Source: an uncultured Synergistales bacterium
GTDB taxonomy: Bacteria; Synergistota; Synergistia; Synergistales; Aminobacteriaceae
NCBI GenBank assembly: GCA_905233215.1
Contig: CAJODC010000022.1
Location: 1-38,636, forward strand
Direction: 5' to 3'
DNA: 38,636 nucleotides
The number at the start of each line of letters is the position of its first letter. Positions within the stretch are counted from its first letter, which is position 1. The notes beneath the pieces were generated by a model. It made no database searches. It had not been told where the DNA came from and was given only the letters and a program-made list of their open reading frames with translations. The translations under genes were made by a program, and so were the position numbers. Below, piece after piece: positions 25,674 to 33,652 of the stretch.

Positions 25674-26448
25674 TCATCGTCGCTTCAGGCTCGGTTTCAT
25701 GTTCCTGTTCCTGTTCATGGTCTGTATTTTCGGAATGAGCTTGAGTTTCCATGTCTTCTTGAGCGCGGTCGATAACTTTTCCGAAATCAATCAGCAGAGA
25801 GTAAGCGTCATTCAGGAATTTTTGTTTCTGAACGCTGAGATGTCTCATCTGACTCGTGTAACTTTCTGCTTGATTTTCAGCATCGGCCAATAGTTTTTTG
25901 GCTTCCGCTTTTGCTGACGATAAAATTTCTTCGGCTCTGATTTCGGCTTCTCGTCTTCTCGCTTCAAGTTCGCTCTCAATGTTGGAGAGGGACTCTTCAG
26001 CCTTTGAGCGTCTGTCCTGTGAAGCCTGAGTGATTTCTTCGGCTGAAATTCTCGCACGTGCCATTATATCGGAGGCTTTGCGCTCTGCTTCATCAATTCT
26101 TGACTGTACCATTCCGTCAGCCTCATCAATGTGTTTCTGAGCTTCTTCCTTTGCGTCAGCGATGATCTTCTCGGTTTGGGACTTGGCTTGCTCTTCCATG
26201 TCCTTTGCTGCCTTGCGTGCCTGAATCAGTGCGTCCTTTATCGCATCTGTCATGGTCTCCTGTTTCTTCACGAACGCTTCAAGCTCTTGAATCTTCGCGT
26301 CCTTCTCGAAGAGCTGTGAGACATAAGCCTCAAGATCATCGGCAACTTGATTCAAAAAATCTTCGACTTCAGGGACTGAATAGCCTCCGAAACGTACTTT
26401 CTTGAATACTTTTACTTCAACGTCTTTGGCTGTCAAAAGTTCACTCAT
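25642..26448 (-). CDS. divIVA: DivIVA-family polar/septal coiled-coil protein
   Basis: DivIVA proteins sense membrane curvature at septum and poles and recruit partners. The N-terminal lipid-binding domain is recognisable (LTAKDVEVKVFKKVRFGGYS, then VPEVEDFLNQVADDLEAYV, residues 5-43). A long coiled coil rich in Ala, Glu and Lys follows (about 44-225). The last ~35 residues are a very acidic, disordered tail (EQEQEHETEPE). It overlaps sepF by 4 nt. The sepF-divIVA pair is the arrangement found in Gram-positive bacteria, and here it occurs beside LPS genes. Confidence 0.85.
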   Translation of the reverse strand: MSELLTAKDVEVKVFKKVRFGGYSVPEVEDFLNQVADDLEAYVSQLFEKDAKIQELEAFVKKQETMTDAIKDALIQARKAAKDMEEQAKSQTEKIIADAKEEAQKHIDEADGMVQSRIDEAERKASDIMARARISAEEITQASQDRRSKAEESLSNIESELEARRREAEIRAEEILSSAKAEAKKLLADAENQAESYTSQMRHLSVQKQKFLNDAYSLLIDFGKVIDRAQEDMETQAHSENTDHEQEQEHETEPEATMNDNDTQQSEA

Positions 26449-26852
26449 TCTCTCGACTCCTCTTCAGGCCAAATCTCATACATTCCTACGCCGGGTGTGA
26501 AAAGATACTGTGACGGCTCAATGAATCTCCCTTCGCCCTCATGAGCATAGGCCAAGCCTCCCATGAAGGTTATGAACTCTTTGCCTTCCTCGTCATATTC
26601 GCGCTGGTTCAGCTCGTGAAGGTCAACGAGAATAATCGCGCCGTTGTTGAAGGCCTCGCGCAGTTTCCTTTTGTCGGCATCTGAGGCTACTCCGTTATAG
26701 ATGATAAGTTTACCGTTTGAACTGCCTGATGAGGATTTTGATGAGCGTTCTTTGCGTGATGGTGATTTTCTGCGTCTTTCTTCTGAGTAGTCGTCGTTTT
26801 CGTCGTAGTCGTCCTCGTCTGTCTCAAAACCAAAAAATTTCATTAGATTCAA
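26445..26852 (-). CDS. sepF: Cell division protein SepF
   Basis: SepF bundles FtsZ and tethers it to the membrane. The N-terminal amphipathic helix (MNLMKFFGF) is followed by an acidic/basic linker (about 10-45) and the SepF core, with AFNNGAIILVDLHELN, EFITFMGGLAYAHEG and FIEPSQYLFTPGVGM. Total length is about 135 aa. GGGAGG lies 9 nt before the TTG at 26852, which is chosen over a TTG at 26861 with no spacing and an ATG at 26843 that is too distant. Confidence 0.9.
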   Translation of the reverse strand: MNLMKFFGFETDEDDYDENDDYSEERRRKSPSRKERSSKSSSGSSNGKLIIYNGVASDADKRKLREAFNNGAIILVDLHELNQREYDEEGKEFITFMGGLAYAHEGEGRFIEPSQYLFTPGVGMYEIWPEEESRE

Positions 26853-26909
26853 GTCAAACAACCTCCCGTAATTCTATGTATCAATCAATACGCTAAATAT
26901 ACCATAAAA

Positions 26910-28160
26910 ACGGCAGCTAGTGTTTACTTTGACATACTCCTCTAGCTTAAAGGCGGAGGATTGTAGCATCAACAACGCTGCCTGATTGCTCAGGTCTTGT
27001 TACGTCTCCACTAATGGCTGATGCCCCAGCCACATGAATATTCTTTGCTGCGTTTCGGTCGCGGTCGTGATGCGTTCCACAGCTCGGACATGTCCACTTC
27101 CGCACCTTCAAATCTTTCACAGCTTCATTCTTGTACCCGCAAACACTACAAAGCTGGCTTGACGGATAGTATCGGTCTACAAAAACTATTCTCGTTCCTA
27201 GTTCTAGGGCTTTGTATTCCAGTATCTTCACAAACTCTGAAAACCCTAGACTATGGATTTTCCTGCCCCATAATCTTGCCATTCCCTTAATATTCAAGTT
27301 CTCAAGGCAGATTACAGCATATTGCTCGCAAAGTTTCCTTGCTGTCTTAAAGTGAAAATCATGCCGCTGATTTTTCAGTTTCCGATATGCTCTGGCTAGT
27401 TCAAGCCTTGCTCGTTCTCGGTTGTTTGAACCTCCTTTCTTGCGGGATAAGTTACGACACTTTATTTTGATTCGTTTGGCATTAAGCGCGAAGAAGTCTG
27501 GCGATAATATATCGTGCCCGTCTGAACCTGTGAGAAATATTTTCAGCCCAAAATCGAAACCGACGCTTTTACCTGTTCGTGCCTCGACTGGCTCTCGCTG
27601 AACATCGCACACCAGATACACGTATATATCACCGACTGAATCTCGCTTTACCGTTACTGTCTTGATTTTTCCCTCTATGTTTCGGCTCTTAAAGTATCCG
27701 TACCACTTCTTGCCCAGTCTTATTCTCCCTTTATATTCATTCAATGCCCAGCCTGCTTGCTTGAGCGTGAAGGATTTGTATTTCTTCACCTTCTTGAATT
27801 TAGGCGGTGAACTCTTTGTATTTCTCTTCATATTCTCGAAGAAAAGGTTATATCCTCGCTCTATTCTCTGCGCTATATCCTGCACCGCCTGTGAACCTAA
27901 CTTGTTCATGTATGCAAATCTTTTTGTCCGCTTCAGCTTGGTCAGGTGTTTCATCAGCGTATATGCTGTGATGTGTTTCTTGAAAAGACGATAATAACGG
28001 CGATGGAGAGCTACGCAGTGATTATAGATTAACCCTGCTATGTTTATCTGTCTCATCAAGGCTGTGTTGTGGTCAGACTTATAGAGCTTAAAACAAAATA
28101 TTTTCATAATATCAATTATACTCTTAGAGCCTTATATCCCCACAGCTATACCCTACGGGC
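26910..28160 (-). mobile_element. Second IS200/IS605-type tnpB-only element
   Basis: A tnpB gene unlike the one at 167-1444 fills the gap between sepF and yggS, genes normally adjacent. No tnpA is present. The right end carries a short imperfect hairpin around 26937-26958 (CTCC paired with GGAG). The left end abuts the yggS stop and includes an imperfect hairpin near 28130-28160. Exact ends cannot be fixed without an empty site. Confidence 0.7.
26947..28107 (-). CDS. tnpB: TnpB, RNA-guided RuvC-type endonuclease (second family)
   Basis: This is an apparently intact TnpB of 386 aa. RuvC residues are Asp185 in GFDFGLK, Glu269 in LENLNIKGM and Asp348/350 in HHDRDRNAAKNI. The zinc ribbon is Cys320, Cys323, Cys340, Cys343, all CxxC spaced. 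The N-terminal half is basic (KFKKVKKYKSF), as needed for RNA binding. The sequence differs clearly from the TnpB near the left edge (for example GFDFGLK instead of GIDMGIK), so two element lineages coexist. The C-terminal tail after KNIH probably overlaps its guide RNA, as is known for TnpB. A TATAAT sits 11 nt before the ATG. Confidence 0.92.
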   Translation of the reverse strand: MKIFCFKLYKSDHNTALMRQINIAGLIYNHCVALHRRYYRLFKKHITAYTLMKHLTKLKRTKRFAYMNKLGSQAVQDIAQRIERGYNLFFENMKRNTKSSPPKFKKVKKYKSFTLKQAGWALNEYKGRIRLGKKWYGYFKSRNIEGKIKTVTVKRDSVGDIYVYLVCDVQREPVEARTGKSVGFDFGLKIFLTGSDGHDILSPDFFALNAKRIKIKCRNLSRKKGGSNNRERARLELARAYRKLKNQRHDFHFKTARKLCEQYAVICLENLNIKGMARLWGRKIHSLGFSEFVKILEYKALELGTRIVFVDRYYPSSQLCSVCGYKNEAVKDLKVRKWTCPSCGTHHDRDRNAAKNIHVAGASAISGDVTRPEQSGSVVDATILRL

Positions 28161-28161
28161 T

Positions 28162-28848
28162 TTACGGCTCGTTTCGGTAATCTCTTTCGCCGAAAAGAAG
28201 CGTCCCTATCCTCACAAGAGTACTTCCCTCAAGTATGGCCAAGTCAAAATCTCCGCTCATTCCCATTGACAAGACAGGAAGAGGAAGACCCGTTCTGACT
28301 CTCGCGTCATCATTGAGAGTCCTGAGAGCCGCAAAGGCACTTCTGATTTCACGTTCGCTGTCAGTTATCGGGCCTACTGTCATTAAGCCGTCAAGCCTGA
28401 GATTTTCGAGTCCTGTTACTGTGTCAAGAAGTTCGCCGAATTTTTCGGGGTCAACGCCTGACTTGCTCGCCTCGCCTGAAGTGTTGACCTCGATTAAGAC
28501 CGGCACGGATTTATTCATCTCTCCTGCTATTCGGTTGAGCCTTACTGCAAGTTCAACACTGTCAACGCTGTCTATCGTGTCAAAAATCTCAATGGCCTTT
28601 CGTGCTTTGTTGGCCTGAAGATGACCGATTAAACGCCACATTAAGCGTGATTGTCCGTAGGCTTTACGTTTTGACTCGGCTTCCTGTACTCTGTTTTCGC
28701 CGAAAAAGTCAACCCACGAAATTTTTTCAGCCTCTTTCATTTCTTCAACAGTCCGTGTCTTGCTGACCGCAGCGAAAAATACTTTATCGTTTCGGCCTGC
28801 TTTGAGTTTTGCGTTCTCTATGCGTTCAAGGATTTTTTCAGCGTCCAA
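28162..28848 (-). CDS. yggS: YggS family pyridoxal phosphate homeostasis protein
   Basis: YggS/PLPBP carries PLP without known catalysis and keeps vitamin B6 and amino-acid pools balanced. It has the alanine-racemase-like TIM barrel with the PLP Lys30 in FFAAVSKTR, then FGENRVQEA, WRLIGHLQANKAR, LIEVNTSGEASKSG, LDGLMTVGP and LSMGMSGDFDLAILEGSTLVR. The 228 aa length is typical. It lies 3 nt after the HlyD-like gene. The gene normally precedes sepF; here a tnpB element separates them, though yggS itself is complete. Confidence 0.93.
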   Translation of the reverse strand: MDAEKILERIENAKLKAGRNDKVFFAAVSKTRTVEEMKEAEKISWVDFFGENRVQEAESKRKAYGQSRLMWRLIGHLQANKARKAIEIFDTIDSVDSVELAVRLNRIAGEMNKSVPVLIEVNTSGEASKSGVDPEKFGELLDTVTGLENLRLDGLMTVGPITDSEREIRSAFAALRTLNDDARVRTGLPLPVLSMGMSGDFDLAILEGSTLVRIGTLLFGERDYRNEP

Positions 28849-28851
28849 CTT

Positions 28852-29781
28852 TCACCATATCCTTTCTTTTTCGTCTCTTATCATTTCAGCGTCTAGTATC
28901 AATTTATCGCCGTGCCTCACGCCCTTTTCGATGAAGAAATTTTTTTCATCAGCAGGGAATCCTTCGACTTCTTGAGCTACGGGGCTGTTGCCTTTCAGGA
29001 TATATACTTTGTTCTTGCCCTCTTTCGTGATAACCGCTGTGTCGGGTACTAATATTCCCTTCTGAACGTCAGTGATTACGCTTGCCGTGAATTTCCTCGA
29101 ACGAAGAACGGCTGGAGGAAAGAACGGTAAACGAAGGTAGACTTTCAGCTTCAGTCCCGATGATTTTACGGCGACAACTTCGGCTTTTCTCTCTTTGCCC
29201 TCGTATTCAGTCCGTATTCTGATTACGGGGTTGTTCTTGTCCTTGATTGCGTTTTCGAGGGACGGCGTGGAGTCAAGATAGGCGATGCAGCGGAGTACTT
29301 GAGGCTGAGGGACTAACTTACCGATCGGCTCATCTCGTCTCATCATGGTGCCGTTTTCGATTAAATGAGCGTCATCAAATTCAGGGAAAGGCGCGAAATC
29401 AGGCCATAACTTTGGGTAGACCCAGTTGCCTTCCTGACCGTCAAGACCCGGATAAAAGTACGCAGGATAAGGAGCGTGTACCGGCGAACCGTCAAGAGCT
29501 GCGAGAATTTCGCCTTTCGCTACAATTCTCGGACGCGGTGAAGGGTAGGTCAGTATTCCGTTCTGCGTGGCGTAGATCAACTGTTCGTCCCACAACAAGA
29601 TTCCTTCTAGGGGCTGTTCTTCGCTGTAATTTGTCGTTACTGCCTCGATGATTTGAGGGTGTGAGAGCCTGTAATCCTCAAGCCATGAGCGATAGACCCT
29701 GTAACCCATGAGGCATATGAACATTATGATAGAGTAATACAGAAGCCTTTGAGGGAGGTGCTTCAGTCTTCGCCGTCTCAT
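28852..29781 (-). CDS. HlyD-like membrane-anchored periplasmic protein
   Basis: The 309-aa bitopic protein has one N-terminal membrane helix (about residues 13-29, LLYYSIIMFICLMGYR) preceded by a basic stretch (MRRRRLKHLPQR). The outside part is beta-rich with a lipoyl-like split (GILLWDEQLIYATQNGILTY, then VAKGEILAAL) and a C-terminal barrel ending ILVPDTAVITKEGKNKVYI, as in HlyD/membrane-fusion adaptors. No coiled-coil hairpin and no transporter gene are nearby. Similar HlyD-like genes occur next to yggS-sepF in Clostridia and relatives (from memory), which suggests an envelope or division role. It overlaps folE2 by 4 nt. Confidence 0.65.
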   Translation of the reverse strand: MRRRRLKHLPQRLLYYSIIMFICLMGYRVYRSWLEDYRLSHPQIIEAVTTNYSEEQPLEGILLWDEQLIYATQNGILTYPSPRPRIVAKGEILAALDGSPVHAPYPAYFYPGLDGQEGNWVYPKLWPDFAPFPEFDDAHLIENGTMMRRDEPIGKLVPQPQVLRCIAYLDSTPSLENAIKDKNNPVIRIRTEYEGKERKAEVVAVKSSGLKLKVYLRLPFFPPAVLRSRKFTASVITDVQKGILVPDTAVITKEGKNKVYILKGNSPVAQEVEGFPADEKNFFIEKGVRHGDKLILDAEMIRDEKERIW

Positions 29782-30551
29782 TTCGTGCGCTCAATCTCGG
29801 CGAATGCGTTGTGTTCGTGAATGCTCTCTTGGCTCTCAACGTTTGCGCTGTACCACGTTATTCTGTCGTCAGAGTCAAGCCTTACAGCAAGTTCCCGGAT
29901 AACGTCCTCGACAAATCTAGGGTTCTCGTAGGAGTGTTCAGTGATGAATTTTTCGTCCTCACGTTTCAACAGAGTGTAGAGCGGTGAAGATGAAGAGTCC
30001 TCAATCATCGTTATCATTTCCTCAAACCACACAAGACCTTTGCACCTTATCTTCAACGTGACCAAAGCTCTCTGATTGTGCGCTCCGTACTGTGATATTT
30101 CCTTTGAACAAGGACAAAGGGTCTGAACGTTCAATGACAGGCCGATGATCATATCGAAATGTTTTCCCTCGCTGTAATGCGCTTGAAGCTCAATGTCGCA
30201 CTTGCTGAAGCTCTCTATTTTTGAGACTGGAGCTTTCTTTCGGAAGTAGTAAGGGAAGAAGAAACTCACGGAACTTTCAGAGGCGTTCAACTTTTCGCAC
30301 AGCCTCCTAGTGAAACCCTCAAGGTTATGAGGCGATACACGGCCTCGATATTCTTCGAGCGTCTCAATGAATCGGCTCATGTGAGTCCCTCGATATTCAC
30401 GGGGTAACATGACGCTCATTGAGATTCTCGCTACAGTGTTCTGTGTTCCGCCGTCATGACACAACGCTGTGATAGGGCATGAAACGTTCTTGACACCTAC
30501 ACGGTCGATCTGAATATTTCTTAGATCAAATTCTTTTTGTACGTCCTTCAT
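29778..30551 (-). CDS. folE2: GTP cyclohydrolase FolE2 (type IB)
   Basis: FolE2 converts GTP to dihydroneopterin triphosphate, the first step of folate (and queuosine precursor) synthesis, and can use metals other than zinc. Family marks are GVKNVSCPI, YRGTHMSRFIE, TLCPCSKEISQYGAHNQR (metal/active-site Cys and His) and HEHNAFAEIE near the end. The ATG at 30551 is preferred because GGAA stands 7 nt before it; another ATG lies two codons upstream. It is the first gene of the minus-strand operon; TATAAT lies upstream at about 30579-30584. Confidence 0.93.
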   Translation of the reverse strand: MKDVQKEFDLRNIQIDRVGVKNVSCPITALCHDGGTQNTVARISMSVMLPREYRGTHMSRFIETLEEYRGRVSPHNLEGFTRRLCEKLNASESSVSFFFPYYFRKKAPVSKIESFSKCDIELQAHYSEGKHFDMIIGLSLNVQTLCPCSKEISQYGAHNQRALVTLKIRCKGLVWFEEMITMIEDSSSSPLYTLLKREDEKFITEHSYENPRFVEDVIRELAVRLDSDDRITWYSANVESQESIHEHNAFAEIERTK

Positions 30552-30578
30552 ATACATCTTCCGTTCTCACTTTTGATA

Positions 30579-30584
30579 AAATTA
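30579..30584 (-). promoter_or_regulatory. Candidate -10 element for the folE2 operon
   Basis: A TATAAT on the minus strand in the 78-nt divergent gap between folE2 and pepF lies 28 nt upstream of the folE2 start. No good -35 is visible. Confidence 0.35.
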
Positions 30585-30629
30585 TAGCAAAAAAAGGAGG
30601 TCTCAGCGCAAAGCCTAGCGCATCACTAA

Positions 30630-32429
30630 ATGAACAAAAACAACGAAGTCCCGGAAAGAAAAGATATTCCGGCGCAATACAAATGGAACTTGGAAGCAAT
30701 ATACTCATCGTTTGAACAGTGGCAGGAATCATTTGATAAGACATCAGAGAGAGTTGAGAGACTGAAAGATTATTCCGGCAGACTGGGCGAAGGCTCAGGC
30801 GTTTTACTCTCGTTCATAAAGGACGATGAAGAAACTTCGCTGGAGCTTGAGAGATTATACGTCTACGCAAACATGAAGAGCCACGAAGATTTACGGGAGA
30901 CTAAGCCGATGGAATTGGCCGGACTCGCTGAGAGTCTTTTGGTGAAATACTCGGCTGCCGTAGCGTTCTTTGAGCCTGAGATTCTCGCTCTTCCTCACGA
31001 TTACATCAACGACTGCATCAAGAACGAACACGAATTGACTCGTTACGAGTTCTTTTTCCGTAAACTTCTTCGAGAACGTGAACACATACTCCCTCATGAA
31101 CAGGAAGTTTTACTCGCAAAGGCCGGAGAAATGAGAGCGGTACCCGAAAACGCTTTCACTCTTCTGACCGATGCCGACATGAAATTCCCCGACATAACCG
31201 ACGATGACGGCAACAAGTCCGAACTCACCGAAGAACGATGGTACAGGTTCAGCCGTTCACGAAACAGGCAGGTAAGACATGATGCTTTCGTCGGAATCTA
31301 CGGGACTTACGCGAAGTTCCGAAACGCAATCGCAGCGATGTATTCAGGCTCAGTGAAGGGCGACATATTCTACTCACAGTCAAGAAAGTACAAGAACTCT
31401 CTCGACATGGCCTTATTCGCCGAAAACGTCCCTGAAGATGTTTACTCACACGTTGTTGACACCGCCAAATCATACTCAAAGCCATTGATGCACCGTCTTG
31501 TATCGCTAAGAAAGAAAGTACTCGGCCTTGATGATTTTCACTTCTACGACTTGAACGCACCGATGACCGCTGACCCTGAAACGAGAATTGATTTTGATGA
31601 AGCTGTTGACTTGGCGTTGAAAGCCCTTGAACCTTTAGGCGATGAATATCTTGCTGACTTCAAGAAGGGAATCAGCGAACGATGGATTGACATTTACGAG
31701 AACAAGGGCAAGAGGAAGGGCGCATATTCATGGGGGTCTTACGGTACACAGCCTTATGTGCTGCTGAACTATGACGGGACTATTCACGATGTATTCACGC
31801 TTGTTCACGAGATGGGACACAGTATGCACAGCTACTACTCACGAAAGAGTCAGCCTCAAGTCTACGCCGACTACACAATACTTTTGGCCGAAGTCGCTTC
31901 AACAACGAATGAGGCGTTATTGCTTGAGTACCTGTTGAAGAACTCAAAGAGTCAGGAGAATCGGAAGTGGCTTCTCAATTATTATTACGACATGGTGAGA
32001 ACAACTTTCTTCCGTCAGGCCATGTTCGCTGAGTTTGAGAGAGAGACTCATTCATACGCAGAGGCCGGGAATGTTTTGACACCTGATTACCTGTCGTCAT
32101 TATGGGAGAGATTGAACGCTGAATGTTACGGGCCTGACATGACGATTGACAGTGAACTTTGCGCTGAATGGGCGAGGATTCCGCACTTCTACACGGCGTT
32201 CTACGTCTACAAGTACGTTACGGGCTTCACGGCTGCGAATGCTTTTGCGTCCGCTATACTGTCGAACGAAGACAAAGCCGTTGAACGTTACCTGCGTTTC
32301 CTGAAGAGCGGTGGAAGCGATTACAGCCTTAACATTTTGAGAAGAGCCGGTGTTGACTTGACGAGTGCTGAACCTTTTGAGAGGACGATGAAATTTTTTG
32401 AGGAGAGGCTGAACGCATGGGAAGAATAA
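30630..32429 (+). CDS. pepF: Oligoendopeptidase F (M3 family)
   Basis: This zinc metallopeptidase degrades short peptides in the cytoplasm. The HEMGH zinc motif is at residues 393-397 (LVHEMGHSMHSYYSR), with the third ligand Glu in LLAEVASTTNEALL about 25 residues on. The PepF N-terminal domain and the C-terminal FYVYKYVTGFTAANAFA complete a full-length protein of 599 aa. An in-frame TAA just before the ATG fixes the start at or after 30630. The strong AAAGGAGG at 30593-30600 is about 29 nt away, an unusual gap. Its 3' end overlaps the HAD gene. Confidence 0.94.
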   Translation: MNKNNEVPERKDIPAQYKWNLEAIYSSFEQWQESFDKTSERVERLKDYSGRLGEGSGVLLSFIKDDEETSLELERLYVYANMKSHEDLRETKPMELAGLAESLLVKYSAAVAFFEPEILALPHDYINDCIKNEHELTRYEFFFRKLLREREHILPHEQEVLLAKAGEMRAVPENAFTLLTDADMKFPDITDDDGNKSELTEERWYRFSRSRNRQVRHDAFVGIYGTYAKFRNAIAAMYSGSVKGDIFYSQSRKYKNSLDMALFAENVPEDVYSHVVDTAKSYSKPLMHRLVSLRKKVLGLDDFHFYDLNAPMTADPETRIDFDEAVDLALKALEPLGDEYLADFKKGISERWIDIYENKGKRKGAYSWGSYGTQPYVLLNYDGTIHDVFTLVHEMGHSMHSYYSRKSQPQVYADYTILLAEVASTTNEALLLEYLLKNSKSQENRKWLLNYYYDMVRTTFFRQAMFAEFERETHSYAEAGNVLTPDYLSSLWERLNAECYGPDMTIDSELCAEWARIPHFYTAFYVYKYVTGFTAANAFASAILSNEDKAVERYLRFLKSGGSDYSLNILRRAGVDLTSAEPFERTMKFFEERLNAWEE

Positions 32430-33247
32430 AACTTATTGCGTTTGACTTGGACGGTACGTTATTCAACGACAAGAAAGAAGTTACCGCCGGGACATTTGAG
32501 ACTCTTGAACGTGCCGCAGGAATGGGAATTGAAATAGTCCCCTGCACCGGCCGTTTCTGGGAGGCTATCCCCGAAAGCATCAAGGCCATGAAATTTGTTC
32601 GTTACGTCATAAGCCTCAACGGGGCAGCAATCTTTGACGTTAAAGAGATGAAGACTCTTGCTGAGTTTCTGATACCGTCAGAGAGAGCTGTAACACTGCT
32701 GAAAGTTTTTGATGAACTCCCTGTAATTTACGATGCTGTAGCGAACGGCAAAGGCTACATGAAGCGTGAACATTACGAACGGTTAGCCGAAGTGATGATC
32801 GGCGAATGGCAGGTGAAAGTAGTCAAAGATCATAGGATTCCTGTTGATGATATATTTGACGTTATCGCTAAGGCTGGAGGCTCTCAAAAAATGCAGATGT
32901 ACACGCTTGATGCAAAGCTGAGAGAAAATTTGCTGAGTTCACTGCCTCATGTGTTCCCAAAAGCGTTATTCACGTCATCAGTTCCCAATAACATTGAGAT
33001 TAACGACCTTAAAGCCAACAAAGGCGAGGGCTTGAAGTTTCTTGCTGACTACTTGGGGATACCGATGGAGTCGACTCTTGCGTTTGGCGACGGACTGAAT
33101 GACATCAGAATGATTCAGAACGCTGGAATCGGAGTCGCTATGGCCAACGCTGTTGATGAAGTGAAAGGGATTGCCGATTATGTTACGCTTGATTGCAATC
33201 ATGACGGAGTAGCTGAAGGGATAAAGAAATTTTGCTTCAGACAATAA
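32417..33247 (+). CDS. Cof-type HAD-superfamily phosphatase
   Basis: This is a haloacid-dehalogenase-type hydrolase of the Cof subfamily (type IIB cap), which acts on small phosphorylated metabolites such as sugar phosphates or nucleotides. The motifs are all present: FDLDGTLF (nucleophile Asp and acid/base Asp), CTGR (Ser/Thr motif), a Lys in LKANKGEGLKFL, and FGDGLNDIRMI (metal-binding Asp pair). The cap domain spans about residues 85-190. At 276 aa it is typical. It overlaps pepF by 13 nt and lspA by 16 nt, so the three are one translational unit. The substrate cannot be read from sequence. Confidence 0.9.
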   Translation: MGRIKLIAFDLDGTLFNDKKEVTAGTFETLERAAGMGIEIVPCTGRFWEAIPESIKAMKFVRYVISLNGAAIFDVKEMKTLAEFLIPSERAVTLLKVFDELPVIYDAVANGKGYMKREHYERLAEVMIGEWQVKVVKDHRIPVDDIFDVIAKAGGSQKMQMYTLDAKLRENLLSSLPHVFPKALFTSSVPNNIEINDLKANKGEGLKFLADYLGIPMESTLAFGDGLNDIRMIQNAGIGVAMANAVDEVKGIADYVTLDCNHDGVAEGIKKFCFRQ

Positions 33248-33615
33248 CTATTGCCGCGCTCTGTGTGAATCTTGAGCATATATGCAGAATTTTCTTCTCG
33301 AATCCTGACTCGATCGTGCTAAATTCGGGAATGGCTTTCAGTCTCCTGCAAGATATGCCGATGCTGTCATCTGCTTTGTCTTACGTGGCATTGGCGACGA
33401 TATTGGCGGTGTTTTTTCTGGCTGACCTGAACGGAGGCGAACGCTTAGGATATTCGATGATTCTTGGCGGAGCTTTGTCGAACTGCGCGGAGAAATTTTT
33501 TCTAGGCTATGTGATTGACTGGATACCTTTACCGTTGATTCCTTTGACGATTAACATTGCTGACGTTGAGATTTCGCTGGGTGTACTGATTGCGTTTTTG
33601 AGTTTTGAGAGATAA
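33232..33615 (+). CDS. Compact signal peptidase II-like protein (LspA homologue)
   Basis: The 127-aa membrane protein has four hydrophobic segments. It aligns in order with LspA motifs: a first helix ending NLEHICRIFF (usual VLDQVSK), LNSGMAFSLL (usual N.G.AF), GGALSNCAEKFFLGYVIDW (usual GGALGNL.DR...VVDF) and INIADVEISLGV (usual FN.AD..I..G). Both catalytic aspartates, in VIDW and IAD, are kept. Several normally invariant residues differ (Asp to Glu in helix 1, DR to EK), and the ~15-residue extracytoplasmic segment before the NSG motif is missing. Start is a TTG with GAAGGG upstream, overlapping the HAD gene. It could be a divergent lipoprotein signal peptidase or a paralogue with a new substrate. 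Confidence 0.7.
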   Translation: MLQTITIAALCVNLEHICRIFFSNPDSIVLNSGMAFSLLQDMPMLSSALSYVALATILAVFFLADLNGGERLGYSMILGGALSNCAEKFFLGYVIDWIPLPLIPLTINIADVEISLGVLIAFLSFER

Positions 33616-33619
33616 TGAT

Positions 33620-33652
33620 GACTCCTCTGGCTGACAGTCAGGGGAGTCTTTT
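33620..33652 (+). terminator. Terminator after the pepF-HAD-lspA unit
   Basis: GACTCCTCTG (33620-33629) pairs with CAGGGGAGTC (33639-33648) with one G-T wobble and a 9-nt loop, followed by TTTT at 33649-33652. It overlaps the end of the convergent coiled-coil gene. Confidence 0.8.
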
